From JALYXV01 sp963791545 (GTDB lineage: Bacteria; Actinomycetota; Acidimicrobiia; Acidimicrobiales; Palsa-688): a DNA stretch of 64,000 nt. Below, piece by piece: positions 50,637-58,978 of the stretch. Numbering within the stretch: the first letter of the stretch is position 1; every line of letters begins with the position of its first letter. The notes under the pieces were generated by a model, which saw only the letters and a program-made list of their open reading frames with translations, did no database searches and had not been told where the DNA came from. The stretch covers positions 208,593-272,592 of the forward strand of contig CAWBSR010000007.1 of the NCBI GenBank assembly GCA_963791545.1, given 5' to 3'. Position numbers and translations under genes: made by a program.

Positions 50637-51586
50637 GGGTCGCCAAGTCGTCGCCGCTGGCGGGGCGGCGCATCGTGGTCACGGGGGGGTCGGGATTCAT
50701 CGGCGCCCACGTGGTGCGGGCCCTGCGCGGCGATGGCGCCGAAGTGGTGGTGGCCGACCTGGTCCGGTCCTCGGACCCCGAGGCAGCCTCGGTCCAGTTG
50801 GACCTGCGGGCCCCTGGTGCCGTCGAACGGGTGGTGACGCCGGGCGTGGACACGATCGTCCACCTGGCCGCGGCCACGTCGGTGCTGCGGTCGGTCGACC
50901 GGCCTGCCGAGACCTTCGCCCACAACGTGACGGTCACTTCGGCGCTCCTCGAGCAAGCGCGCCGGAGCGGGGTGGGCACCTTCGTGTTTGCCTCCACCAA
51001 CGCGGTCGTGGGACCGGCGAGGCATTTTCCCATCCATGAAGGCGCCGCCCTGGCCCCCCTCACGCCCTATGGCGCCACCAAGGCGGCCGCTGAGATGCTG
51101 CTGTCGACCTACAACGCCATCTACGGGGTCCGCAGCAGTTGGCTTCGGTTCACCAATGTCTACGGGCCCGGCATGGGCCACAAGGACAGCGTGGTTCCCC
51201 GGTTGATCAAGGCGGCCCGGGCGGGCGTCACCTTCGACGTGTACGGCGATGGGCGCCAGCTGCGGGACTACGTCTTCGTCGCCGACGTCGTCGCCGCGGT
51301 GCGGCGCGCCGTCGCTGACGACCGCTGGGAGGGTCCGGTGGTGATCGGGTCGGGGGTCTCCACGTCGGTGCTCGACGTGGCCGCCATGGTCCGCGAGGTG
51401 GCGGGCGTCGATCTGCCGTTGCGCCACGTGCCCGCCAAGGCCGGGGAGATGCCGAAAGTTGTCGTCGACGTGGGTCACGCCAGGAGCCTGGGGTGGCAGC
51501 CCGAGACGTCGCTGCGGGAGGGCCTGGACCAGGTGTGGGCCACCTGGCCGGCCGAGCCCCGCCAGCCCGCAACCCTCTCCGCGTAG
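50633..51586 (+). CDS. NAD-dependent epimerase/dehydratase (nucleotide sugar)
   Basis: 317 residues, ATG at 50633 overlapping the sqdB stop (ATGA). Motifs: VVTGGSGFIGAHVVRAL for NAD binding, HLAAATSV, VFASTNAVVGP with the Ser/Thr of the triad, and the catalytic YGATKAAAEMLL. Length and motifs fit UDP-glucose 4-epimerase or dTDP-glucose dehydratase relatives; the substrate cannot be named. In this operon it should prepare another sugar of the same glycan. Its stop overlaps the GT2 start (TAGTG at 51584). Confidence 0.88.
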   Translation: MRVAKSSPLAGRRIVVTGGSGFIGAHVVRALRGDGAEVVVADLVRSSDPEAASVQLDLRAPGAVERVVTPGVDTIVHLAAATSVLRSVDRPAETFAHNVTVTSALLEQARRSGVGTFVFASTNAVVGPARHFPIHEGAALAPLTPYGATKAAAEMLLSTYNAIYGVRSSWLRFTNVYGPGMGHKDSVVPRLIKAARAGVTFDVYGDGRQLRDYVFVADVVAAVRRAVADDRWEGPVVIGSGVSTSVLDVAAMVREVAGVDLPLRHVPAKAGEMPKVVVDVGHARSLGWQPETSLREGLDQVWATWPAEPRQPATLSA

Positions 51587-52368
51587 TGTCCGTCCTTTAC
51601 CAAGCCGTTGGGGAAAGCGATGAGATCGCGGCGGCGGCCTTCGCTGCCGATTTCGGCTCTCGACAGCTGCAGCCGGTAACGGTGGTCATCGCGGCCTACA
51701 ACGAGGAGGACGCGATCGGCTCGGTGCTGCACCAGATGCCGGCGTCGGTGTGCGGGCTCGGGGTCGACACCCTGGTGGTGGTGGACGGGGCAACCGACGC
51801 CACCGCCTCCGTGGCCCGGGGGGCCGGCGTGCTGGTGTGCGACATCCCCCTCAACCGGGGTCAAGGGGCGGCGCTGCGGCTGGGATACCGGTTGGCGCAG
51901 AGCCATGGGGCTCGTTTCATCGCGACCTTGGATGCCGACGGGCAGTACGACCCGGCTCAGCTGCACTCCGTTGTTGAGCCGCTCGTGGCGGGCCGGGCCG
52001 ATTTCGTGACCGGGTCCCGCCGGCTGGGGACGGCCCAGACCACCGATCGGTTTCGGGCCGCCGGCGTGGTGGTGTTCGGCCGTCTGATTTCCCTCCTCAC
52101 CGCACAGCAGATCACCGATCCCGCCTGCGGCTTGCGGGCCATGCGGGCCGAGGTGGCCACGGCAGTCGAGTTGCGCCAGGCGCAGTATCAGGCGACAGAG
52201 TTGCTGATCGGGACGGCCATGCGCGGTTTCCGGGTGGTCGAGGTCCCCGTCGTCATGTATCAACGGCGGGCGGGCACCACCAAGAAGGGGGGCAACCTGG
52301 CCTACGGGACCCGGGTGGGCCGCGTCATCGTGGGGACGTGGTGGCGGGAGTGGCGCCGGGGCCGCTAG
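51586..52368 (+). CDS. GT2 family glycosyltransferase, polyprenyl-phosphate type
   Basis: 260 residues from the GTG at 51586 that overlaps the previous stop. GT-A fold: TVVIAAYNEEDAIGSVL, VVDGATDATASVA and the DxD-containing TLDADGQYDP; the C-terminal part has TDPACGLRAM and FRVVEVPVVMYQRR as in dolichyl-phosphate-mannose-synthase-like enzymes. No membrane helices. It would load a sugar onto a polyprenyl-phosphate carrier. As it follows the UDP-sulfoquinovose synthase, sulfoquinovose is a candidate donor, but this is inference. It meets the convergent GtrA gene with a 4-base overlap. Confidence 0.88.
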   Translation: MSVLYQAVGESDEIAAAAFAADFGSRQLQPVTVVIAAYNEEDAIGSVLHQMPASVCGLGVDTLVVVDGATDATASVARGAGVLVCDIPLNRGQGAALRLGYRLAQSHGARFIATLDADGQYDPAQLHSVVEPLVAGRADFVTGSRRLGTAQTTDRFRAAGVVVFGRLISLLTAQQITDPACGLRAMRAEVATAVELRQAQYQATELLIGTAMRGFRVVEVPVVMYQRRAGTTKKGGNLAYGTRVGRVIVGTWWREWRRGR

Positions 52369-52826
52369 GGCGGCGGGATTTTGGCGTCGGGGAAGATCGC
52401 CACCTGGAAGGCCACGAACTTGGCGACGAAAAGCACCCCGTAGGTGGCGAGATAGGCGCCTGCGACGAGGGCGGTGTGAAGGTTGTGGCTGGTGGTGAGG
52501 TGACTGGCGAAGTGGTTCATCCACCCGGTGGCGACCGCGGACGCCGCCCAGCTCACCAGGGAAACGACGGCGTACAGCACCACCTCCCGGCCCACCCGGA
52601 CCCGGCCCCGGCGGCCCCACGCCCATGACCGGTTGAGCACGTAGTTGGGGATGGCGCCGGCGATGAAGGCGACCGCCGAGGAGGCTGTGGTCCCCAGCAG
52701 AGCGGTGCCGTAACAGACCACGAAGGCCACTTCGCTGCTCGCCAGGGCGACGACCGACCCCAGCGTGTACCGGCCGAAGCGGACGCCGAGGCGCGAGGAG
52801 CGGCCCCGGCTGAGTATTTCCTTCAT
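52365..52826 (-). CDS. GtrA family membrane protein
   Basis: 153 residues, ATG at 52826. Four hydrophobic segments with the GtrA pattern FGRYTLGSVVALASSEVAF near the start and IAGAIPNYVLNRSWAW, the family signature, in the middle. GtrA proteins help flip polyprenyl-linked sugars across the membrane. Although on the opposite strand from the GT2 gene, it is the natural partner for it. The GH3 gene lies upstream on the same strand, ending 37 bases before this start. Confidence 0.88.
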   Translation of the reverse strand: MKEILSRGRSSRLGVRFGRYTLGSVVALASSEVAFVVCYGTALLGTTASSAVAFIAGAIPNYVLNRSWAWGRRGRVRVGREVVLYAVVSLVSWAASAVATGWMNHFASHLTTSHNLHTALVAGAYLATYGVLFVAKFVAFQVAIFPDAKIPPP

Positions 52827-52863
52827 TTGTCGCCCCGACGGCGCCGGGTCGCGGGTGTAGCGA

Positions 52864-55164
52864 TCAAGGGGCCGGGTGGGCGGGACCGGAGTCGGCGCCC
52901 AGGGTGGCGTGGGCGAGGGCCACGTTCGCGGTGACTGGCAGGTTGGCCAGGTCCGAGCCGTCGCCGACGAGCACCTGGTAGGAGCCCGCGGTCACGATCC
53001 AACTGTTGCTGACCGTGTCCCACGTGGCCAGGTCGCCGGGAGCCAACGTCAGCTTCACCGTTTTCGACTGCTGGGGCGCCAGGCTGACCCGGGCGAAGCC
53101 CTTCAGTTGCCGGGATGCCTCGTCGGTAGGGGAGGGGAAGCCGAGGTACGCCTGGACCACGTCGGTCCCCGCCACCGGGCCCACGTTGGTGACCGTAACG
53201 TTGACCGCGACCCCCCCGCCGGGGGTGGTGGAGGCCTGGAGGCCCGAGAATCGGAAGCGGGTGTACGACAGTCCGTAGCCGAAGCTGAAGAGGGGCGTCA
53301 CGTGGTTGGCCTGATACCAGCGGTAGCCGACGTTGATGCCATCGGCGTAATTGACCTGGCCGTTGACCCCGCCGAAGGTGGCGGCGGTGGCGTCGGGCAT
53401 GGCGGCAGGCGTGGCCGCGGTCGGGAACGTGACGGGCAGTTTGCCGCTGGGATTGACCTTGCCGCTCAACAGATCGACCAGGGCGGGGCCCGCGGCCTGG
53501 CCGGGGTACCAGGTCTCGAGCACGGCATGCACCGAGTTGATCCAGGGCATGAGCACCGCGGACCCGGTTTCCAGCACCACGATGGTGCGGGGGTTGGCGG
53601 CGGCGACGGCCGCCACTAGGGCGTCCTGGTTGCCCGGGAGGGCGAGGTTTGTCCGGTCGTGGCGTTCCGCCTCCACGTCGTGGACCACGACCACCGCGAC
53701 CGTGGACCGGCGGGCCAGGGCGACCGCGGTGGCGAGGTCGCTGCCGTTGGTGTACTGCAGGCGCGGTCCGAGGACGCCCCGCAGAGCCGTCTCGGCGGTG
53801 ATCAAAGCCGAGGTGGGCACGTGCATGGCGCCAAAGCCGGCCGGCATGGGCGTCCCCCCGGCCGGTCCGATGAGGGCCAGCGAGGGGAGATGAAGGAGAT
53901 CCAGGGGCAGCAGGTTGTGGTCGTTCTTGAGCAGGACCGACCCTTCGACGTCGGTCCGTCGGGCCACCGCCTGATGAGCCGGGGTGGTGGCCACCTGGTA
54001 CGGGGTGAGCGGGTGCGGGTTGCCGATCAGGTCGTACTGGAACAACACGGTGAGCAGGGGCCGGGCCAGGCCGTCCAGTTCCGACCGGGCCAACTGACCA
54101 CTGGCCACGGCGGCGGACAGCGCCATGGGGTTATAGAGGGTGGTGCACTTGACCTGGGAAACGCCAACCGCCATGGCTGCGGCTTGGTCGTACACGGAGT
54201 TGCAGTCGGAGCGAACGAAGCCGTGGAAGTGCCATTGGCCCCGCAGGACCCCGTCCAGCAGTGCCTTGTTCTGGCAGGCGGGGACGCCGTTGATGAGGTT
54301 GTAGGAGCACATGATGGCCCCGGCGTGGCCCGCCTCGGTGGCCGCCGAGAAGGCCGGCAGGTAGATCTCGTGCAGGGCCCGATCGGACACGATCGAGTTG
54401 TCCAGAGCCGTGGACCGGTTGAGCTCCTGGTTGTAGGCGGCGAAGTGTTTGACGACTGCCAGCACCCGGTTGGTCTGGATTCCACTGACGAGGGGCGCAG
54501 CCAGGGAGGCGGTGAGGTACGGGTCCTCGCCCAGGGTCTCGTAGGAGCGGCCCCACAAAGGGGAGCGGTCGATATTGATCGTCGGGGCGAGGGCGAGGCC
54601 GATTCCCTTGGTGGCATCCTCGGCGCCGATGACGTTGCCGTACTCGAGGGCCAGGGCGGCGTCGAAGGCGGCCGCGTCGGCGATGGGGGCGGGGAGCTGA
54701 GTGGTGCCCGGGAAGTCGCTGGCCGCGGTGTTCATGAACCCGCTGGCCACGCCGGCCGCTCCATCCTGCTCGGTGATCTGAGGGATGCAAATGGCGGGGA
54801 TCGCCGGCGTGTAGCCCTCATAGGGCACCGCGTTGTTGACCTGGAGGAGATGGAGGAGGGTGGCTTCCTGGAGGGGGCTCATGGCCGCCAGGAGCTTGTC
54901 GACGCGTGCGGCGACGGGAAGATGCGAGTCGAGCCAGGGGCAGGCGCGGGCGCGGGCGGGGTCTCGAATGTCGGAGGTGTTGTTGGAGTCCGCGGAGTCG
55001 CCGGGGTCAACGGCGTCCTTGGCCCGGCTGATGGCCGGTTCCGCCACGAGGGCCAGCAGGCCGACCAGTATGAGGGCCGCGGCCCGGAGGATATTGCGCC
55101 GCCTCAGTTGCATCCGCCCCCGCCCGGTGACCGCTCGGTTACGCCGTCGTGGACGCGCTTCCAT
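52864..55164 (-). CDS. GH3 beta-glycosidase, exported
   Basis: 766 residues (ATG at 55164; a second ATG at 55113 gives MQLRRRNILRAAALILVG directly before the signal segment and may be the real start). After a signal or anchor helix ending near ALVAEPAISRA, the GH3 barrel has EQDGAAGVASGF, LGEDPYLTASLAAPLVSGIQ, VKHFAAYNQE and the nucleophile Asp (about residue 320) in FVRSDCNSVYDQ. The second domain has GSVLLKNDHNLLPL and ends with a fibronectin-III-like domain. It cleaves beta-linked sugars outside the cell; linkage unknown. The terminal NADP-like or acid/base residue cannot be named with confidence. Confidence 0.92.
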   Translation of the reverse strand: MEARPRRRNRAVTGRGRMQLRRRNILRAAALILVGLLALVAEPAISRAKDAVDPGDSADSNNTSDIRDPARARACPWLDSHLPVAARVDKLLAAMSPLQEATLLHLLQVNNAVPYEGYTPAIPAICIPQITEQDGAAGVASGFMNTAASDFPGTTQLPAPIADAAAFDAALALEYGNVIGAEDATKGIGLALAPTINIDRSPLWGRSYETLGEDPYLTASLAAPLVSGIQTNRVLAVVKHFAAYNQELNRSTALDNSIVSDRALHEIYLPAFSAATEAGHAGAIMCSYNLINGVPACQNKALLDGVLRGQWHFHGFVRSDCNSVYDQAAAMAVGVSQVKCTTLYNPMALSAAVASGQLARSELDGLARPLLTVLFQYDLIGNPHPLTPYQVATTPAHQAVARRTDVEGSVLLKNDHNLLPLDLLHLPSLALIGPAGGTPMPAGFGAMHVPTSALITAETALRGVLGPRLQYTNGSDLATAVALARRSTVAVVVVHDVEAERHDRTNLALPGNQDALVAAVAAANPRTIVVLETGSAVLMPWINSVHAVLETWYPGQAAGPALVDLLSGKVNPSGKLPVTFPTAATPAAMPDATAATFGGVNGQVNYADGINVGYRWYQANHVTPLFSFGYGLSYTRFRFSGLQASTTPGGGVAVNVTVTNVGPVAGTDVVQAYLGFPSPTDEASRQLKGFARVSLAPQQSKTVKLTLAPGDLATWDTVSNSWIVTAGSYQVLVGDGSDLANLPVTANVALAHATLGADSGPAHPAP

Positions 55165-55311
55165 CGGATGGCGTGGCGTCGGGAGCCACCCGCCGGCGTC
55201 GGAGGGTCATCCGGTCAGTATGACCTTCGGCCGGGGATGATTGTGATCGGAGGGGCCTTGCAGACCGTTCGGATATGACCCCGGACGATAGGATCATCGG
55301 TCGCAACCTCT

Positions 55312-55384
55312 GGCCCCATCGTCTAGAGGCCTAGGACACCACCCTCTCAAGGTGGCGACACGGGTTCGAATCCCGTTGGGGCTG
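55312..55384 (+). tRNA. tRNA-Glu(CTC)
   Basis: Acceptor 55312-55318 with 55377-55383 (G-U first pair). Anticodon stem CCACC/GGTGG at 55339-55355 with loop CTCTCAA, anticodon CTC. T-arm ACGGG-TTCGAAT-CCCGT at 55360-55376. CCA not encoded. An excisionase-like gene lies 95 bases downstream. Confidence 0.95.
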
Positions 55385-55478
55385 CGGACAAACTGGCTCG
55401 AATCGAGACTGCCGGGAGGGCGTCTCATATTGAGACGGACCACGGTTGGGTCGGCTCGGGTCGAAGAGCCGCAGCGGC

Positions 55479-55727
55479 TCAGGCCGGTCGGCCACGCCAC
55501 ACGCTCCTTTCAGCCTCGCGGCTGTCCGGGTCGAGCCATCCCTGGACTCGTGCCAAGTGGAAACGGAGCGGACTCACGAGCGTCGTGTCCGGAATGCGGT
55601 TCTCGGCCACGGGGCGACGAACGTGTCGCTCGGTGATGTGAAGCAACTCGGCCAACTTGACGGGCGTCAGCCAGGTGTGCTCGGGGACAGGATCGGGTGA
55701 CCTAGGGAACCTCCGGATTCGCGGCAT
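55479..55727 (-). CDS. Excisionase/AlpA-like helix-turn-helix protein
   Basis: 82 residues from the ATG at 55727 (a TTG at 55736 is possible). The centre reads TWLTPVKLAELLHITERHV, a MerR-type winged helix as in excisionases; the second part ends LVSPLRFHLARVQGWLD. The usual RxGxLP signature of Xis/AlpA proteins is replaced by ENRIPDTTLV. It sits directly beside a tRNA gene, the normal location for an integrated element, but no integrase is seen nearby. It could also be a phage-type control protein. Confidence 0.75.
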   Translation of the reverse strand: MPRIRRFPRSPDPVPEHTWLTPVKLAELLHITERHVRRPVAENRIPDTTLVSPLRFHLARVQGWLDPDSREAERSVWRGRPA

Positions 55728-55736
55728 CACTAACAA

Positions 55737-56099
55737 AGGGACGTGGCGACCCCCAAAAGGGGAAAAGAAGTTTCAGAATCGGTCCTCGACGAGCCGCCGC
55801 CGGTCGGTCGGATGTCGCGGACGAGCCCGCGAGGACCGGCCCGATCGATCGCCGCGCCGTGCACGACGACGCTCTCGGTCCAGAAATGGCCTGCCACAGA
55901 GGCCCTTTTGGCATGTCCCGAGAAGGGCCTCTCTGCTTGGGTCGACACCCGAAGGTCAGCGGGACGCGAAGGCGCTGCTCACAGCGATGGATGCGGGTCC
56001 GTCCCGACCTGTTGTCATCACGCTGTCATCACTTCGATAGCGGAACCGATCGATTCGCTCCTGTGCAGGTCGACTGTCCGGTGCGTCGACTCGACTGTC
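55737..56099. other. 363-base gap with one inverted repeat, no recognised gene
   Basis: Frames on both strands are short or Arg/Pro-rich. The only clear structure is the inverted repeat at 55898-55932. Confidence 0.5.
55898..55932. terminator. 10-bp inverted repeat between excisionase-like gene and SDR
   Basis: AGAGGCCCTT at 55898-55907 and AAGGGCCTCT at 55923-55932 with a 15-base loop. It lies beyond the 3' end of the minus-strand SDR gene and could terminate that operon. Confidence 0.5.
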
Positions 56100-56864
56100 T
56101 CAGGGGACCGTGACGCCGGTAAGGCGGGCGAGCTCGTCGAGGAGCGCGTCCTGGAAGCGCTCGTCGAGCGCCGCGGCCGCCGGTTGCTGTCGCTGCTGGT
56201 GGTACCAGTAGCCGGGTGTGTTTGCAGCACTGTCGTCGGTGACGGCCAGCCATGCCTGCGTGCGGTGGCCGAGCTCGAGGTCGTCGGCCGCTCCGCGGCC
56301 GCCCATCCTCGTTGGCACCCAGCCGGGGTCGACGGCGTGCGCGGTGATCGCGGGCCAACGTCTTGCCACGGCGAACGCGAGGGCCGCGACGAAGAGCTTG
56401 CTGTCGCAGTAGGCCTGCACGCCGTTCCACCGCCGGGCCATCCAGTCGATGTCGCGGAGTGAGCTGTCGCCGGATCGGTGCATACCGCTGCTGAGGTAGA
56501 TGAGCCGGCTGGGACCTTTGATCCAGGCCGTGAGAAGGTAGGGGGCGATGATGTTGACGGCGAGGGTTCTGGCGTGGCCTTCGGGTGTGGCGACTCGCCG
56601 GTCGTCGACGTAGATGGCGGCATTGTGGATCACGGCGTCGACGTCACCGATCGCCAGCACCTGATCGGCGACGTGTCGTGTCTCGTCGCGGCCGGCGAGA
56701 TCGCCGAGCACGAGCTGCGCGCCCGCCGAGGTGAGGTCGCCGAGTGCGGCGGCGCGTTCGCGGTTGCGGGCGTGGACGATCAAATCGTGGCCGTCGTCGA
56801 GCAGGGACTCGGCGGCGGCCTTGCCGAGTCCTGTGGTCGACCCGGTGACGAAGACGCGCGCCAA
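56100..56864 (-). CDS. Short-chain dehydrogenase/reductase
   Basis: 254 residues from a TTG at 56864 (LARVFVTGSTTGLGKAAAE); longer frames upstream do not look like the family. The NAD(P) motif is TGSTTGLGKAAAESL, VIHNAAIYV matches NNAG, the catalytic Ser is in IYLSSGMH, and the active-site Tyr and Lys in AYCDSKLFV (Y-x-x-x-K). C-terminal PGWVPTRMGG is typical. It is the last gene of a four-gene minus-strand operon with a cupin, an alcohol dehydrogenase and a carboxymuconolactone-decarboxylase-like gene. Confidence 0.9.
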   Translation of the reverse strand: MARVFVTGSTTGLGKAAAESLLDDGHDLIVHARNRERAAALGDLTSAGAQLVLGDLAGRDETRHVADQVLAIGDVDAVIHNAAIYVDDRRVATPEGHARTLAVNIIAPYLLTAWIKGPSRLIYLSSGMHRSGDSSLRDIDWMARRWNGVQAYCDSKLFVAALAFAVARRWPAITAHAVDPGWVPTRMGGRGAADDLELGHRTQAWLAVTDDSAANTPGYWYHQQRQQPAAAALDERFQDALLDELARLTGVTVP

Positions 56865-56877
56865 AGGACGACTCCCG

Positions 56878-57258
56878 CTACCCGGCCAGGTACTCGGCGT
56901 CGTTGAGGTGGTCGCCCCACACGGTGTCACCTTCGGTGAGCGCCAGGTGCGTCATGAAGTTGTAGGCGGTTGCCCCGTGCCAATGCTCTTCGCCGGGGGC
57001 GATGCGGACGACGTCGCCGGGCCGGATGCGCACCACGTCGCCGCCGCGAGCCTGCACGTAGCCTTCGCCCTCGGTCACGAACAACGTCTGGCCGTGGGTG
57101 TGATGATGCCACGCGGTGTAGGCGCAGGGCGTGAAGTGCACGGAGCCCAGCGACCATGGTGTCGGGCCTTTGTTGGTGGCGACGGGGTCGATGAACACGT
57201 CCCCGGTGAACTGGTCACCCGGACCCTTCATGGTGGGGTTCTTGGTTTGGACGTCCAT
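56878..57258 (-). CDS. Cupin-domain protein
   Basis: 126 residues, ATG at 57258. One cupin barrel: GSVHFTPCAYTAWHHHTHGQ supplies the first His metal ligands, followed by VTEGEGYVQARGGDVVRI and PGEEHWHGATA with the last His. Such cupins are small metal-dependent isomerases or sensors. It lies between the dehydrogenase and the SDR (13 bases to the SDR start, 1 base after the dehydrogenase stop), a combination common in actinobacterial redox clusters. Confidence 0.88.
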   Translation of the reverse strand: MDVQTKNPTMKGPGDQFTGDVFIDPVATNKGPTPWSLGSVHFTPCAYTAWHHHTHGQTLFVTEGEGYVQARGGDVVRIRPGDVVRIAPGEEHWHGATAYNFMTHLALTEGDTVWGDHLNDAEYLAG

Positions 57259-57259
57259 G

Positions 57260-58288
57260 TCAGCTTCCGACGGTGAGCAGTGTTTTGATGGCGCGGCGTT
57301 CGTCCATGGCGCGGTAGCCCTCGGCGACCTCCGCGAGCGGGAGCGTCAGGTCGAAGACCTTGCCGGGCTCGATGGCGCCGCTGGCGATGAGCTCCATGTG
57401 CTGAGGCAGGAACCGTCGGACCGGGGAAGGGCCGCCGTGGATGTGGACGAGTGAGAACAACAGCTCGTCGCCAGGGATCGCGACGTCGTGGCTCAAGCCG
57501 ACCATCCCGATGTGACCGCCGGGGCGGGTGGAGCGGAGGGCCTGCATCATCGACTCCTGGGTGCCGACGGCCTCGATGACCGAGTGCGCGCCGAGGCCGC
57601 CGGTGATGTCCTTGATCCGTGCCACGCCGTCGTCGCCTCGTTCGGCGACGATGTCGGTCGCTCCGAAGTCGAGCGCGAGCTTCTGCCGTGACTCGTGGCG
57701 GCTCATGGCGATGATCCGCTCGGCGCCGAGCTGTCGCGCCGCGAGGACACCCAGGAGGCCAACGGCGCCGTCTCCGACGACGGCCACGGTCTTGCCTGGG
57801 CCGACCTCGGCGGCCACGGCCGCGAACCAGCCGGTGCCGAGGACGTCGGACGCGGCGAGGAAGTGAGACACCATGTCAGCGGAGGGAACCTCGGGGGTGG
57901 CGACGAGGGTGCCGTCGGCGAGGGGGATGCGGGCGTACTCGGACTGGGTGCCGATCGTCGCCATCAGCGTCCGGTGGACACATGCGCTCTGATAGCCGGC
58001 CTGGCAGAGCTCGCAGGTGTTGTCGGAAGCCCAGAACGACCCGACGACGAACTGGCCGGGGCGGATGGTGGTGACGGCGCTGCCGACTGCTTCGACGATG
58101 CCGCAGTACTCATGGCCCATCGGGGTGGGGTCATCGGTGGCGTCGAGGCCGCGGTAGGGCCACAGGTCGGACCCGCAGATGCAGGTGGCTGACAGACGGA
58201 TGATGGCGTCGGTGGGCTGCTCGATCCTCGGGTCGGGCCGGTCGTCGACGCGGATGTCGTGGGGGGCGTGGAGGACTGCGCCTTGCAT
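57260..58288 (-). CDS. Zinc-dependent alcohol dehydrogenase (MDR family)
   Basis: 342 residues, ATG at 58288. Catalytic zinc ligands are in CICGSDLWPYRG and GHEYCGIVEAVGS; the structural-zinc cysteines are partly kept in DNTCELCQAGYQSACVHR. The Rossmann motif is VVGDGAVGLLGVLAA. It oxidises or reduces an alcohol/aldehyde with NAD(P). It is the second gene of the operon, 12 bases after the carboxymuconolactone-decarboxylase-like gene. Confidence 0.92.
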   Translation of the reverse strand: MQGAVLHAPHDIRVDDRPDPRIEQPTDAIIRLSATCICGSDLWPYRGLDATDDPTPMGHEYCGIVEAVGSAVTTIRPGQFVVGSFWASDNTCELCQAGYQSACVHRTLMATIGTQSEYARIPLADGTLVATPEVPSADMVSHFLAASDVLGTGWFAAVAAEVGPGKTVAVVGDGAVGLLGVLAARQLGAERIIAMSRHESRQKLALDFGATDIVAERGDDGVARIKDITGGLGAHSVIEAVGTQESMMQALRSTRPGGHIGMVGLSHDVAIPGDELLFSLVHIHGGPSPVRRFLPQHMELIASGAIEPGKVFDLTLPLAEVAEGYRAMDERRAIKTLLTVGS

Positions 58289-58300
58289 GTGTTGATCCTT

Positions 58301-58642
58301 TCAGGTGTTGTCGCCGCGGAAGATCCGCTGGGCGACGGTGATGGCGGAGAACGCCTTGGGCCACCCGGCGTAGAAGGCGAGGTGGGTGATGGCTTCGATC
58401 AGCTCTTCCTCGGTGACGCCGTTGTCTCTCGCGTACCGGAGGTGGAAGTTGAGCTGCTCGGCGTTGCCGCCGGCGGTCAACGCGGCGACGGTGATGAGGC
58501 TGCGGTCGCGCGGTGAGAGCTGCGGCCGCTTCCACGCTTCGCCGAAGAGAACGTCGTCGGTGAAGTGCACCATGCCGGGCGCGAAGTCGCCCAGCATGCG
58601 CTCATTTGCGGTCGGTTGGTGTTCCTCGGTTGTGTCGGACAT
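58301..58642 (-). CDS. Carboxymuconolactone decarboxylase (AhpD-like) family protein
   Basis: 113 residues, ATG at 58642. The core reads LSPRDRSLITVAALTAGGN, then EQLNFHLRYARDNGVTEEEL and LAFYAGWPKAFSAI, the standard CMD fold. It lacks the Cys-x-x-Cys pair of AhpD, so it is not a peroxidase-type member. First gene of the operon. The divergent XRE regulator starts about 340 bases away. Confidence 0.9.
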   Translation of the reverse strand: MSDTTEEHQPTANERMLGDFAPGMVHFTDDVLFGEAWKRPQLSPRDRSLITVAALTAGGNAEQLNFHLRYARDNGVTEEELIEAITHLAFYAGWPKAFSAITVAQRIFRGDNT

Positions 58643-58978
58643 TGGCAGTACCTTTCTCAGTGCGGGAGGAGCCGCAGCGGCGGCGATGCTTTCGTGTTGA
58701 GTTCGTGGGCAATCGAGGGGCTGGTCATGGCGTGATCGCTTTGATGAACGCCTCGCCGTCGGAGCCGTTGACCGGTCGCATCATCGGTGACGACGCAGGG
58801 GCGGCGAACGCCACGACCGCCGCGAGCAACAGGCTGATGCGACAGCGGCGGTGAGATCCGTGGTCACCGTGGGCATAGGGCCATCGTGAAGCCGCGCGAC
58901 GGCGATAGGGAGATGACACCTATAGGGGTACAGGCAGCCCCTCCCTACGGAAAGGGGTAGAGACCTACGGTGAGAGCA
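58643..58978. other. Divergent intergenic region with a GGGGTA direct repeat and gene remnants
   Basis: Between the redox operon and its regulator. GGGGTA occurs at 58925-58930 and 58954-58959, with CCCCT (58938-58942) between them, so inverted pairs can form in two ways; a likely operator. On the minus strand two short frames overlap as ATGA at 58725-58728 (a 64-codon frame ending FIKAITP, then a 23-codon frame); they look like decayed gene ends. Confidence 0.45.
58966..58971 (+). promoter_or_regulatory. -10 hexamer TACGGT for the XRE regulator
   Basis: TACGGT ends 7 bases before the ATG at 58979, arguing against the in-frame GTG at 58970, which lies inside the box. Confidence 0.5.
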
